Shown here in pieces: positions 54,612 to 64,000 of a stretch of 64,000 nucleotides of DNA; the first letter of the stretch is position 1, and each line of letters opens with the position of its first letter. The DNA is from Zygnema cylindricum (Eukaryota > Streptophyta > Zygnematophyceae > Zygnematales > Zygnemataceae): positions 62,001 to 126,000 of the forward strand of contig JBBHKE010000519.1 in assembly GCA_037447655.1 (NCBI GenBank). Reading direction: 5' to 3'. Both the position numbers and the translations under genes were made by a program. Under the pieces are notes generated by a model, which saw nothing but the letters and a program-made list of their open reading frames with translations, was not told where the DNA came from and did not search any database.

Positions 54612-54967
54612 ATGGAGGACACAAAATTGCAGGTTATGGGCCCACCCTCTAGGGTGCCCACCTTCAATGGATCTACGTTCAACTATTGGGAAGCCATGAT
54701 GATGGGAGCTTTGTGTGAAAAACAATACTGGGGTATGGTCAGTTGACAAGTGAAACGTCCACCTTCAGGAACTCCACCAGGATTTGGGGAAGTAAGGTTT
54801 CATGCAACAACGATTGCCTCAACGGAGGAGGCAGATGATGGGGACACTAGTGTGTCCGAAAAAGGGAAAGGGAAGGAGACACCCCTCACTCGTATTGCCA
54901 CAGTATCAGGAGCGGCGACCGTGAAGACCGTGGAGAACGATTCTCAAATGTGGGAGGATGTAAACAT
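54612..54967 (+). pseudogene. Gag of element C, first part
   Basis: M-E-D-T-K-L-Q encoded by the LTR, then V-M-G-P-P-S-R-V-P. A TGA after the W-G-M-V-S motif (54745) stops it; the frame resumes at 54750 to W-E-D-V-N-I, where B is inserted. Confidence 0.7.
54632..54646 (+). other. Primer binding site of element C, exact half-tRNA match
   Basis: GGTTATGGGCCCACC directly after the LTR is a 15-of-15 match to the complement of plant initiator-Met tRNA nucleotides 25-39 (anticodon arm). It lies inside the gag frame. Confidence 0.85.
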
Positions 54968-55807
54968 TGTTGTTTTGGAAAGCTTTAGTCCTCTCTATGC
55001 CTCGAGTGTGAGGGAGAGAGAGTTTCACGAATTAGCATATGTATGGTTGTAAGTTCGTTTCATAACACACCAGAATTGATGTTCCACTAGATCGGTAGGG
55101 AGTACACCTTTGTATACACTCCCGAGACACAAGTCACTACAAGAAAGAGGACACTCCAGAATATCCGATTATTTGTGCATAGATACACTTGAGGACAAAA
55201 TGGCACATGGAGATTTGTCTACGGTGCCAAATGTGATATGTACGCGGCTGAGGGAGACCGCCGACAAATGCTGGTCCGTGTGAGCCACATACACGACAAA
55301 TGACGTGGCATATAGAATCCTACTCCTTTGTAAATATCTAGTTAAGTAGATTTTTGTCTTTGTGTGGTTAGTTGATTAGTAAAGGAATCTTTTTGTATGA
55401 CGTACCTTGTTCGGTTTGAGCCGCAGGTATTTATTGTACGGCTGGTATTCCTCCGTACGTTCAGCAGCATAGGCTTCGGTGTATATTTGTAGGACTTAGA
55501 TAACTTTGAAGGTATGAACATTTTGTAGTCATAAACTGTACAACCTGTTTTTGGCATTTTCATCTGTGGATATCTCACAGATCTATTGGCAGAATTAATT
55601 GTAATTTATTGTGTATGTTCATCCTGATATTATCTACACTGTGGTAGATTTTCAGATATATTGTGTCTCTGTTTTGGGTTTTATCAACTATTGAAGTTGC
55701 TGTTTTTCAGACCGGTTTTTGTGAAAGTTTCTTGCTTGGTTTGGCTCCGAGATGACTACACCGGCATCCTCATCGTCTTCGGTTCCTGCTAATGTCTCAA
55801 AACAACA
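54968..55807 (+). repeat. 5' LTR of element B
   Basis: TGTTGTTTTGG to AACAACA. Includes the gag ATG (55752) and 18 further codons. Confidence 0.9.
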
Positions 55808-56500
55808 GGTCACGGGCCCGCCTTCACGAATTCCGGTTTTTGATGGGAGAGAATATCTGTATTGGGCAGATCTTGTAAGGTCTTATTTTGTACAAGTGAA
55901 GCTTTTTGATGTTGTTAATGGATTTATGGTAGAAAATGGTGTAAACTATGATCAAAAGAATGAGCACGCTTTTCATTTGATAAAATTAATGATATCTAAA
56001 TAGCTGCATATGACATACATTCAGGCTTCTAAAGCATCACAGATTTGGGATGCTTTGAAAAAGACATATTCTAGGGCTAATGCACAACATGAGATTATAA
56101 CTGCTGGGCAGATCTGGGAATATAAGTATACAGGCGGAAGCATGGCAGAATATTGCAATAAATTCAGACTTCTAGTTGCTGAATTTGATGTTCAGGTGGT
56201 TCATTTCTTGAGTATCACCAAGCAATGATTTTAGTGAGGGGGCTTCCTAGTGAGTATAAAGGTGCCTATGATGAACTGAAAAAATTGGATAAGACACAGT
56301 GGAATCTAGCTACAGCTATAGAGTATGTGCTAGAAGAAGAAGCGAATTAGCAGGCATTTAATTCTGGAAAGCCAGCTGTAGCTTACAATGCTCAGTTTCA
56401 AAAGATAATAGATTTCAAGGAAATCAGTACTTTCAGCAATATGAACGGTGTGTGTATTGCTATAATACTGGTCATTTGTAGAAGTTTTGTCCTTTGTATA
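55752..56500 (+). pseudogene. Gag of element B
   Basis: Starts in the LTR (M-T-T-P-A-S). Contains P-P-S-R-I-P-V-F-D-G, Y-L-Y-W-A-D, A-S-Q-I-W-D-A-L near 56040, the Y-T-G-G-S-M-A-E-Y-C-N motif and a knuckle C-V-Y-C-Y-N-T-G-H-L-stop-K-F-C near 56451. Stops at 56001, 56348 and 56480 each look like CAG changed to TAG; a frameshift lies near 56215. Confidence 0.8.
55808..55822 (+). other. Diverged half-tRNA primer site of B
   Basis: GGTCACGGGCCCGCC, 12 of 15 identical to the initiator-Met anticodon-arm complement; one change keeps a G-U pair. Also encodes V-T-G-P-P. Confidence 0.5.
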
Positions 56501-58977
56501 TAAAAGCGTGTGAAACAGGTTCTTACCGCAAAGGGTGGAAGGTGAGAGGAGCTCCATTTACATCGAAACCTCCGAGCAAAACCGCAGCTTTTTCAGCGGA
56601 GGAAAAGGAGCCGGTGAAGGAGATGGAGAAGAAGAAATCAGAGGTTGTTAGTTTTCCTAAAACTTATGACACCAAGTTCTTTGCTATGGCAAAGATGATG
56701 GAGGGAGAGAAAGATCTTGGGTGGATTATGGACTCCGGAAGTTCTTCCCACATGTGTTGGAACAAATCCTATTTCAAGGATATGACACCTATCCCTACTC
56801 GTCAAATCTTTTATGCTTGTGGTGCCACGGTGGAAGCTAATGCTAAGGGTAGCATAGATCTGAATTCTGAGATAGATGGCAAAGCTGTAAAAAGAACTTT
56901 GCATGATGTGTTATATTTGCCTAAATTTAAGAAAAATTTGTTTTCTACCTCTGTTGCAGAAAGTAAAGGTTTTGATGTTCTTCAGAGCAAAGGCAAAAAG
57001 ATAGTAAGCAAGGATGGGAGAGTAGCCATAGTGGGAACTAGAGGCCCAAACATGTTGTATCGGATGGACCTGGTTAATAAAGTTGATTTTGTGTACTCCA
57101 GTGTCCTTTCTGAAAATGTTTTGTGGCATAAAAGGCTTGGGCATGTTCATAATGAGAGGCTTGAAAAGATGGTGAAGACAAATATGATAGAAGGTGTCAA
57201 GCTTGGTGAAAAGGAATCCCATGTTTTTGATGGTTGTGCTCTAGGAAAGCTTCTTAAGCTTCCCCTACCACAGACTTCAGATTATCGAGCAAAGGATCTT
57301 CTCGGCCTTATCCACTCGGATGTATGGGGACCGGCCAAAGTTCCTTCCCTTGGTGGAAGGAAATATCTTGTTACCTTCACTGATGACCACTCACGTTTCA
57401 GCCGAGTGTACTTTATGAAGGAGAAGAGCGAGGTCTTCAGACATTTCAAGCATTTTCGGATCTGGGAGGAGAAACTTCACGGAAAATCGATCCTTGCTTT
57501 GCAATCTGACAACGGTGGAGAGTATGTATCAAATGCCTTTGCTGAATACTTGAAAGAAAATGGAATTTCTCATGAGTTTACTGTTCCTTACACTCCGGAA
57601 CAGAATGGTGTGGCTGAAAGACTCAATAGGACCTTGACTGAATGTGCTATGTCTATGATGATGGATAAAGGTGTAGATCCGAAATTTTGGGGGGACGCTT
57701 TTCAGTGTGCTTCTTACATTAGAAATAGAATAAAAACTAGATCTGTGAAGGATAAAACACCTTATGAAATGTGGACAGGAAGAAAGCCGAATGTTAGTCA
57801 CTTTAGAGTATTTGGAAGTAAGTGTTTTATGTTGGATAACCTTCCAAATTGGAAATTAAGTCCAAAATCTGTACCTGGCATATTTTTGGGCTATGATGAT
57901 GAGTCGGTAGGATATAGAGTGTATAATCCTCAGAAAAATACAATCCAGATTGCTAGGAATATTCAGATCAAAGAAGAAAGTCAATCTGTTGATGTTTTTA
58001 GCATGTATGAGGCGGTAAAGGCAGAAAAAATGCAGGAATATGTCATCCTTGAGATTCCTTTCAAGCAAACAACGGTTTCTTCATCTACATCTGAACTACC
58101 ACATGTTTTGGGGCAGCCTGATCCACCTACTATTGCAACTACTACCGGACCACCTCCTCCTCCTCCTCCTCCTCCTCCTCCAAGATTGTGTCGAAGACCA
58201 ACAATTCTCGCTTCAGATTTTCCGAGGGGAAGAAGACAAAGCAGCCGGCTGAGAGGTGACCGAGTGGATCATGCTTATTCTGCAATCATAGGGGAGCCTC
58301 TTACCATTCAAGAAGCTTTCTCCGTTCCGGAAAAAGATCTGTGGATTGCTGCGGCGAATGACGAGATAAAGTCAATTATAGAGGCTCAAACTTGGGAGCT
58401 TATGGAACTTCCACCGGATCGAAAAGCGATTGGTTGTAAGTGGGTATTCAAGTTAAAACTGAATCCCGATAATACCATTGAGAGATATAAGGCCACGCTT
58501 GTTGCTAAGGGGTATAGCCAGAAAGAGGGCATTGATTATGAAGAGACGTTCTCACCTGTAGTTCGTTTTCCTACTGTTAGGATTCTCTTATCTTTAGCAG
58601 CAATAGAGGATATGGAATTGCATCAAATGGATGTGAAGACAGCTTTCTTGCTTGGGGATTTGGAGGAAGTTATATATATGAAGCAACCAGAGGGATATGT
58701 AGAAAAAGGGAAAGAAAACCTGGTCTGTAAATTGTTGAAGTCCCTTTATGGTCTGAAGCAGGCTCCACGACAGTGGAACCTAAAACTGGATGATTTTTTG
58801 ACAAATCTTGGCTTTACTAAAATCAGTTCAGATCATTCAGTTTATGTTATGGAAGGGGAAAATGGAGTGATATATATTGCTGTTTATGTTGATGATTTGT
58901 TGTTGCTAAGCAAATCCATTAATGAAATTAACAAAATAAAAAAACCTCTAAATTCCCGGTTCAAAATAAAGATTTAG
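56494..58977 (+). CDS. Pol of element B: protease, integrase, reverse transcriptase
   Basis: An 827-residue frame. Protease D-S-G-S-S at residue 80; W-H-K-R-L-G-H pre-integrase motif near 212; integrase with S-D-V-W-G-P, S-D-N-G-G-E-Y and P-E-Q-N-G-V-A-E giving the D-D-E triad between about 270 and 375. A run of about 12 prolines from a CCT repeat (58150-58180) follows. Reverse transcriptase runs from W-E-L-M-E-L-P to the catalytic Y-V-D-D-L-L-L-L near 800. It ends by a one-base deletion at about 58973; the next frame continues it. The first methionine is not the real start, because Gag-Pol is one polyprotein in copia. Confidence 0.9.
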   Translation: MYIKACETGSYRKGWKVRGAPFTSKPPSKTAAFSAEEKEPVKEMEKKKSEVVSFPKTYDTKFFAMAKMMEGEKDLGWIMDSGSSSHMCWNKSYFKDMTPIPTRQIFYACGATVEANAKGSIDLNSEIDGKAVKRTLHDVLYLPKFKKNLFSTSVAESKGFDVLQSKGKKIVSKDGRVAIVGTRGPNMLYRMDLVNKVDFVYSSVLSENVLWHKRLGHVHNERLEKMVKTNMIEGVKLGEKESHVFDGCALGKLLKLPLPQTSDYRAKDLLGLIHSDVWGPAKVPSLGGRKYLVTFTDDHSRFSRVYFMKEKSEVFRHFKHFRIWEEKLHGKSILALQSDNGGEYVSNAFAEYLKENGISHEFTVPYTPEQNGVAERLNRTLTECAMSMMMDKGVDPKFWGDAFQCASYIRNRIKTRSVKDKTPYEMWTGRKPNVSHFRVFGSKCFMLDNLPNWKLSPKSVPGIFLGYDDESVGYRVYNPQKNTIQIARNIQIKEESQSVDVFSMYEAVKAEKMQEYVILEIPFKQTTVSSSTSELPHVLGQPDPPTIATTTGPPPPPPPPPPPRLCRRPTILASDFPRGRRQSSRLRGDRVDHAYSAIIGEPLTIQEAFSVPEKDLWIAAANDEIKSIIEAQTWELMELPPDRKAIGCKWVFKLKLNPDNTIERYKATLVAKGYSQKEGIDYEETFSPVVRFPTVRILLSLAAIEDMELHQMDVKTAFLLGDLEEVIYMKQPEGYVEKGKENLVCKLLKSLYGLKQAPRQWNLKLDDFLTNLGFTKISSDHSVYVMEGENGVIYIAVYVDDLLLLSKSINEINKIKKPLNSRFKIKI

Positions 58978-59870
58978 GGGAGGCTAAGTATATTTTGGGA
59001 ATTCAGGTAGAAAGGGATAGAAAACAAAGACTACTTTATTTAACACATAAAGAAGATATTGGAAACATGCTTGAAAGGTTCGGCATGTCAGAGGCAAAGG
59101 GAAGTGCTACTCCCATGGAGTTCAAACAAAAAATAGAAGGGAATGAATCACATGGTGGGGTTGTGATTGATGACTCTTTGGAGTCAGGGGAGGCAGATTT
59201 TATGTCCTCCATTCCTTACAGGCAGATCGTCGAAAGCCTCATCTACTTCATGAACTGTACGCGTCCGGATATTCCAGCGACTGTTGGAGCCTTAAGCCGA
59301 AGTTTGCAAAATCCAAAGAAGTCAGACTAAGAGACAGCAAAGAGAGTTCTTCGATATTTTGCAGGAACTCGAAACCTTCGACTCTCTCTCGGTGGAGAGG
59401 AAGGAAAAAATCAGACATGGAGCGATGCGAGCTATGGAGATATGCCAGGCCGATGCTCTACTAGTGGATACATTCTGAAGATTGGAAGTGGGACATGCTG
59501 CTGGAGCAGCAAACTCCAGAAGGTGACAGCTCAGTCTACTATGGAGGCTAAGTACATGGCGGCTAGCGCAGCCGTCAAAGAGTTACTTTGGGTAAAGTCT
59601 CTCCTTCAAGAGCTTTTGTTTATGCACTCTGGACCTCAAGTAGTGTGGTGTTACAATCAGGCTGCCATTGCTATTGCATCTAACCCTAGCCATCACTTTA
59701 AGAGCAAACACATTGATATCAAGCTACACTTTGTGAGAGAGAAGGTTATGGGAAGAGTTCTCAAACTTAGTTATTTACCAGATGAGGAGATGGTTGCTGA
59801 CATGATGACTAAACCCTTGCCTGCACCTAAATTAAAGTTTTGCAGAGAGGCATGTGGCTTAAGTGGCTAA
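58978..59870 (+). pseudogene. End of reverse transcriptase and RNase H of B
   Basis: D-L-G-E-A-K-Y-I-L-G-I-Q continues RT after the one-base deletion. P-Y-R-Q-I-V-E-S-L-I-Y and the N-P-K-K-S-D-stop-E-T-A-K-R-V-L stretch follow (stop at 59328, again CAA to TAA). RNase H has S-D-A-S-Y-G, T-S-G-Y, S-T-M-E-A-K-Y and H-I-D-I-K. It ends at 59870, 23 bp before the 3' LTR; AGGGGAG at 59887-59893 is the polypurine tract. Confidence 0.85.
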
Positions 59871-59893
59871 AAGAGTCTAAAGCTTTAGGGGAG

Positions 59894-60732
59894 TGTTGTT
59901 TTGGAAAGCTTTAGTCCTCTCTATGCCTCGAGTGTGAGGGAGAGAGAGTTTCACGACTTAGCATATGTATGGTTGTTAGTTCGTTTCATTACACACCAGA
60001 ATTGATGTTCCACTAGATCGGTAGGGAGTACACCTTTGTATACACTCCCGAGACACAAGTCACTACAAGAAAGAGGACACTCCAGAATATCCGATTATTT
60101 GTGCATAGATACACTTGAGGACAAAATGGCACATGGAGATTTGTCTACGGTGCCGAATGTGATATGTACGCGCTGAGGGAGACCGCCGACAAATGCTGGT
60201 CCGTGTGAGCCACATACACGACAAATGACGTGGCATATAGAATCCTACTCCTTTGTAAATATCTAGTTAAGTAGATTTTTGTCTTTGTGTGGTTAGTTGA
60301 TTAGTAAAGGAATCTTTTTGCATGACGTACCTTGTTCGGTTCGAGCCGCAGGTATTTATTGTACAGCTGGTATGCCTCCGTACGTTCAGCAGCATAGGCT
60401 TCGGTGTATATTTGTAGGACTTAGATAACTTTGAAGGTATGAACATTTTGTAGTCAAAAACTGTACAGCCTCTTTTTGGCATTTTCATCTGTGGATATCT
60501 CACAGATTTGTTGGCAGAATTACTAGTAATTTTGTGTGTATGTTTATCCTCATATTATCTACACTGTGGTAGATTTTCAGAGCTATTGTGTATCTGGTTT
60601 GGGTTTTATCAACTGTTGAAGTTGCTATTTCTCAGACTGGTTTTTGTGAAAGTTTCTTGCTTGGTTTGGTTCCGAGATGACTACACCGGCATCCTCAACG
60701 TCTTCGGTTCCGGCTAATGTCTCAGAACAACA
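59894..60732 (+). repeat. 3' LTR of element B
   Basis: 839 bp, including the duplicated gag start (ATG near 60678), and followed by the AACAT duplication. Confidence 0.9.
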
Positions 60733-61340
60733 AACATGGCTGCCAAGAACTTCATTTTGAGGCACCTCACTCAACGTTTGGCAACTCCTCATCTTCACAT
60801 ATACAAGGCCTAGGAGTTGTGGATGAGTTTGGTGGAGATTTATAGGGTAGGAACTATTCAGGAGCTCCTGTTGGCTGAGCAAAAGCTAGTGAGTTACACT
60901 TACAAACGAGGAAAGATGTTAGATTACTGTAATGATCTTTCTTGTTTGTATATGGAAATGGAAGGTGCCAGGTGGGCAGTTACAATGAAAATGAAAGTTA
61001 ACACCCTTATCATGAAATTACCATATGAGTTCGAAAACATAGTGTACCGAGTACAGAGAATGCCTGATAGTTCATGGAAATGAACACAGTAGTCAGGATG
61101 ATACTTGTGCACGAAAACACAATGGAGATTAGGAGAGGAGGAAAGAGCATTCAAGCTCTAGCAGAAGTTGGGGACCGATGGGGGAAGGACCCGAAGAAAC
61201 CTTATAGAGGGGAAAAAGATCATTCGGGGGGACAAAGGCCCCCAAAGGGTCTTTGTCATTATTGCATAAAGCTAGGACACTTTATCACAGAATGTGTCAA
61301 GCTATCACAGCTGAGGCTCCAAGAGAACCGTGGAGGGGGT
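60733..61340 (+). pseudogene. Gag of element C, second part
   Basis: A-K-N-F-I-L-R-H-L-T-Q-R-L, a TAG for CAG at 60811, then L-W-M-S-L to Y-E-F-E-N-I-V-Y-R-V. A frameshift near 61080 and the knuckle C-H-Y-C-I-K-L-G-H-F-I-T-E-C near 61257 follow. Confidence 0.75.
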
Positions 61341-62163
61341 TCTTCCTGAGGGAAGAAAAAGGCACTTGTGGTTACAAAAGTGTCAAGAGAAACCGAGGAT
61401 GAGTCCTCTGGGGAGGATGGGGAGCTTCTTCTTCACGAAAGTCTGGAGGAGAAGGAGATTCCTCGGAGGCAAAAAGTGTGCCCTTGGAGCAATCCGGGAA
61501 GCTCCACAAGAAGGATGGATAATCGACTGAGGTGCATCCATGCATATGTGTCGTGATAAAGAACTCTTCACTAAGTTAAGAAAGATTCCTACTGTAGAGA
61601 TAGAGTATGGGGATGGGAGAGTGGTTACCACAGATCTAGTGGGATCAGTAGATCTGAAAGTCTTAATGGAGGGTAAGACTTCTTTACTTACATTCTCAGA
61701 TGTACTTTACATTCCTCAGCTGAGTAAAAATATTGTCTCTACGTCTGTGTTAGATGACAAAGAGTTTGATACCTTCACTAGAAAGGGAGTCTTTACAGCT
61801 AAATATGGGAATGAAGTTTACTTCACAGCAGACAAGGGTAGCCAAGGAATGTTTAGGCTTAACCTGAGTAATGAAAAGAAGAATGCTTACTATGTTGGTG
61901 TTCCTAAGGTGATGATTTGGCATAAGCGGTTGGGGCATGTGCATTTTGATAGGTTAAGGGAAATGAAAAAGCTAGGGGTAGTAGATGGCATTCAGTTTGG
62001 GGATAATGAAATGATGGATGATTGTAGTGGCTGTGCTCAAGGTAAGGCTCACAGACTTCCCTTTCCCAATGCCGCCACATATAGAGGTGAGAAAGTGTTA
62101 GATTTGGTCCACACAGATATTTGGGGACCTGCAAAAGTACCTTCGGTTGGAGGAAAGAGGTGA
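61341..62163 (+). pseudogene. Protease and pre-integrase of element C
   Basis: The active site reads W-I-I-D-stop-G-A-S (TGA at about 61534 in place of Ser TCA), which kills protease. L-Y-I-P-Q-L-S-K-N-I-V-S-T, W-H-K-R-L-G-H-V-H-F and V-H-T-D-I-W-G-P follow to G-G-K-R at 62160, where a one-base loss and about 100 bp of integrase loss interrupt the frame. Confidence 0.75.
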
Positions 62164-62175
62164 CGACAATAACTA

Positions 62176-64000
62176 ATGACAAGTCTAGATACTAAGAGGA
62201 TAAAGAGTGATAATGGGGGGGAATATACCTCTAACGAGTTTAAGGACAATATGAGAGATGAGGGAGTGCAGCACCAGAAAACTGTACTATATAACCCAGA
62301 ACAAAATGGGGTAGCTGAGAGGTTGAATCGAACACTAGGAGATAGTGTACGTAGTATATTGGCAGACAAGAAAATAGGAAAGAGATTTTGGGCAGAAGCA
62401 ATGAACTGTGCAAACTACATTAAGAATAGAGTCCTTACCTCAGCTATAAAAGGAGCGACACCTTATGAGAGATGGGTTGGAAGGAAACCAGATATCTCAC
62501 ACCTTAAAGTATTTGGTAGCCAAGTTTACAGTCTTGACACGGATAGGAAAAACTGGAAACTAGATGCTAAGGGAAAACCAGGATACTTTGTGGGATATGA
62601 TGAGGATGTTAAGGGATATAGAGTCTATGACTTAGCAAAGAAAGATATCATTCTGGTCAAACACTTAGTTGTCATGGATGAAGGGAAGTCATTTGACCCC
62701 TTCAAATATACAAAGCAGATAAAGATTAGATTTGAGTCCGAAAGTGAGGAGAACTCGGTCGTTCGCGAAAGGGACATGGGTGAAATCGTGATTACAGCAT
62801 CAAGGGAGATACAAGATACAGGAGACTCACCGGAAACCTCACATACTATTATGGACTTCGAGGAGATAGAAGAAGCGGGACAAGAACCGGTTTCCATGGA
62901 CAGGGGAGCCGATGAGACAGTGAGAAGAAATCGAAGACTTCCATCCATTTTTGCTTCAGAGTTTGAGGGAGGAAAGAGGAGCAGCAAAAGATTACAGGAA
63001 AAACAAGGTGCTCATAAGGTAAGTAAGCTATCTCACCCTAATGAGCCTCATTCTTACTCGGAGGCAGTGAATAGTCTAGAGAAAGAAAGATGGATTAGAG
63101 CTATAAATGATGAGATGGCTTCTATCATGGAAGCAAATACTTGGGAACTAGCAGATTGTCCTCCAGACAGAAAACCTATTGGGTGTAAATGGGTATTTAA
63201 ACTAAAACTAAACCCAGATAATACCATTGAAAGATATAAGGCTCGATTGGTAGCGAAAGGGCTCACCCAAAAGGAGGGGATTGACTATGAGGAGACTTTT
63301 GCTCCAATTGTTCGGTTCACATCAGTAAGGATTCTCCTCAGTTTGGCAGCACCGGAAGACATAGAAATACATCAGATGGACATTAAGACTGCTTTCCTCA
63401 ATGGTGAGTTAGAGGAAGAAATCTTCATGAGACAACCCGAGAGGTTCGTGGAAGAAAGAGAAGAGAGCAAAGTCTGCAGGCTCATAAAGTCCTTATATAG
63501 ACTAAAGCAGGCTCCACGACAGTGGAATAAGAAACTAGATGAGTTTCTTACCAGTCTGGGATATATCCTTATCAGCTCTGACCATTCTATATATATGTTT
63601 GAAGATGAGAATGGTGTCATTTTTATTCTAATTTATGTGGATGATCTGCTTGTGTTAAGTAAATCCTTGGAAAAGATCAATAAGTTAAAAACAGATCTTA
63701 AAAGCAGATTTGATATGAATGATTTAGGGGAGGCAAAATATATTTTGGGGATTCAAATGGAGAGAGATAGGGGGAAGAAGATTATCAGACTTACTCTGAA
63801 AGAAGCAATAGGTAATATGCTTGAGAAATTCCAGATGGAAAATGCTAACAGTTGTACCACTCCCATGGACTTGAAAAAAGTAAGTGATGGGAGTGTAGAA
63901 GGAGGAGTGATGATCTTAGATAATCAAATGAGTACAGAAGAGAGAGAGTTTATGAAGACTATCCCTTATAGACAGGTCGTAGGAAGTTTAATCTATTTTA
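62176..64000 (+). CDS. Integrase end and reverse transcriptase of element C, open at window end
   Basis: No stop from 62176 to the window edge (608 codons). Starts just before R-I-K-S-D-N-G-G-E-Y (second catalytic Asp of integrase). Y-N-P-E-Q-N-G-V-A-E-R-L-N-R-T with the catalytic Glu follows, then Y-E-R-W-V-G-R-K-P and a variable acidic linker. RT begins at W-E-L-A-D-C-P-P-D-R-K-P-I-G-C-K-W-V-F near 63150 and contains the Q-M-D-I-K-T-A-F-L-N-G and L-I-Y-V-D-D-L-L-V-L motifs (about 63630). It reaches P-Y-R-Q-V-V-G-S-L-I-Y at the end. The first 400 bp of the integrase core are lost. RNase H and the 3' LTR lie outside. Confidence 0.85.
   Translation, partial: MTSLDTKRIKSDNGGEYTSNEFKDNMRDEGVQHQKTVLYNPEQNGVAERLNRTLGDSVRSILADKKIGKRFWAEAMNCANYIKNRVLTSAIKGATPYERWVGRKPDISHLKVFGSQVYSLDTDRKNWKLDAKGKPGYFVGYDEDVKGYRVYDLAKKDIILVKHLVVMDEGKSFDPFKYTKQIKIRFESESEENSVVRERDMGEIVITASREIQDTGDSPETSHTIMDFEEIEEAGQEPVSMDRGADETVRRNRRLPSIFASEFEGGKRSSKRLQEKQGAHKVSKLSHPNEPHSYSEAVNSLEKERWIRAINDEMASIMEANTWELADCPPDRKPIGCKWVFKLKLNPDNTIERYKARLVAKGLTQKEGIDYEETFAPIVRFTSVRILLSLAAPEDIEIHQMDIKTAFLNGELEEEIFMRQPERFVEEREESKVCRLIKSLYRLKQAPRQWNKKLDEFLTSLGYILISSDHSIYMFEDENGVIFILIYVDDLLVLSKSLEKINKLKTDLKSRFDMNDLGEAKYILGIQMERDRGKKIIRLTLKEAIGNMLEKFQMENANSCTTPMDLKKVSDGSVEGGVMILDNQMSTEEREFMKTIPYRQVVGSLIYF

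Larger units (their letters stand above)
53626..54631 (+). repeat. 5' LTR of element C
   Basis: TG to CA. Holds the antisense tRNA-like module, TATAAAT at 54411-54417 and the gag ATG at 54612-54614. Confidence 0.8.
54968..60732 (+). mobile_element. Copia element B, full structure
   Basis: LTRs of 840 and 839 bp bracket 4.1 kb with Gag, protease, integrase, reverse transcriptase and RNase H in copia order. AACAT at 54963-54967 and 60733-60737 is a perfect target duplication. The LTRs differ by only about 3% by eye, so insertion is recent, yet the coding region has four stops and at least two frameshifts. Confidence 0.95.
53626..64000 (+). mobile_element. Copia element C, split by B, runs off the window
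   Basis: 5' LTR 53626-54631 (1006 bp), primer site, gag, then element B (54968-60732), then gag and pol to the window end. The polyprotein is broken upstream, but from 62176 the frame is open to the end. The LTR starts TGTTGAAATAAG like those of A and E. Confidence 0.85.

Overview
The window looks like a repeat-dominated chromosome segment from a plant-lineage nucleus. The retroelement primer sites match plant initiator-Met tRNA, and the one host-type gene is a split, plant-style leucine-rich-repeat gene. A retroelement carrying a cytosine methyltransferase and a PHD finger would fit a streptophyte alga, where I recall such elements being reported. The species cannot be fixed from the sequence alone.

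Layout. Positions 1-9010 hold nested retroelements: a plus-strand copia (A, 1-3501) cuts a minus-strand copia (E, 3502-5980). E's LTR carries a 515-bp miniature LTR element (TRIM, 4881-5395), and E itself sits in a decayed Ty3/gypsy relic (F, 5981-9010). Positions 9.2-18.4 kb hold non-coding transposons: a foldback with a TA-flanked element in one arm, a 0.95-kb polypurine tract, a tandem duplication, an 881-bp hAT-type element with an 8-bp target duplication, and a MITE. Positions 18.4-22.5 kb are mostly featureless apart from two GA-rich tracts.

Positions 22632-28362 (minus) hold the only convincing host gene. It has a signal-peptide exon, nine 72-bp exons of one LRR each, an EGF-like exon and a proline-rich terminal exon; all junctions keep phase and give 554 residues. 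Positions 28.4-33.9 kb are intergenic, with nested TA-flanked elements and a tandem repeat that contains a perfect hairpin.

Positions 33.9-64 kb are a second nest. Copia D (from about 33918) is split by a 16.5-kb chromovirus (35295-51792). That is split in turn by a 9.28-kb minus-strand Ty3-type element (38793-48073) encoding Gag, two zinc knuckles, protease, a C5 cytosine methyltransferase, the start of reverse transcriptase and a PHD finger. D ends where copia C (53626 to the window end) entered, and C is split by copia B (54968-60732) with a perfect 5-bp target duplication.

Three themes recur. (1) Four copia LTRs carry an antisense tRNA-like module, and both TRIM LTRs carry a complete tRNA-like cloverleaf. 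(2) The copia elements have a primer site complementary to the anticodon arm of initiator-Met tRNA, directly after an LTR that already contains the gag start codon. (3) Most elements are broken, and the breaks are readable: in-frame stops, homopolymer slips, RT-IN deletion, and a template-switch insertion in a protease.
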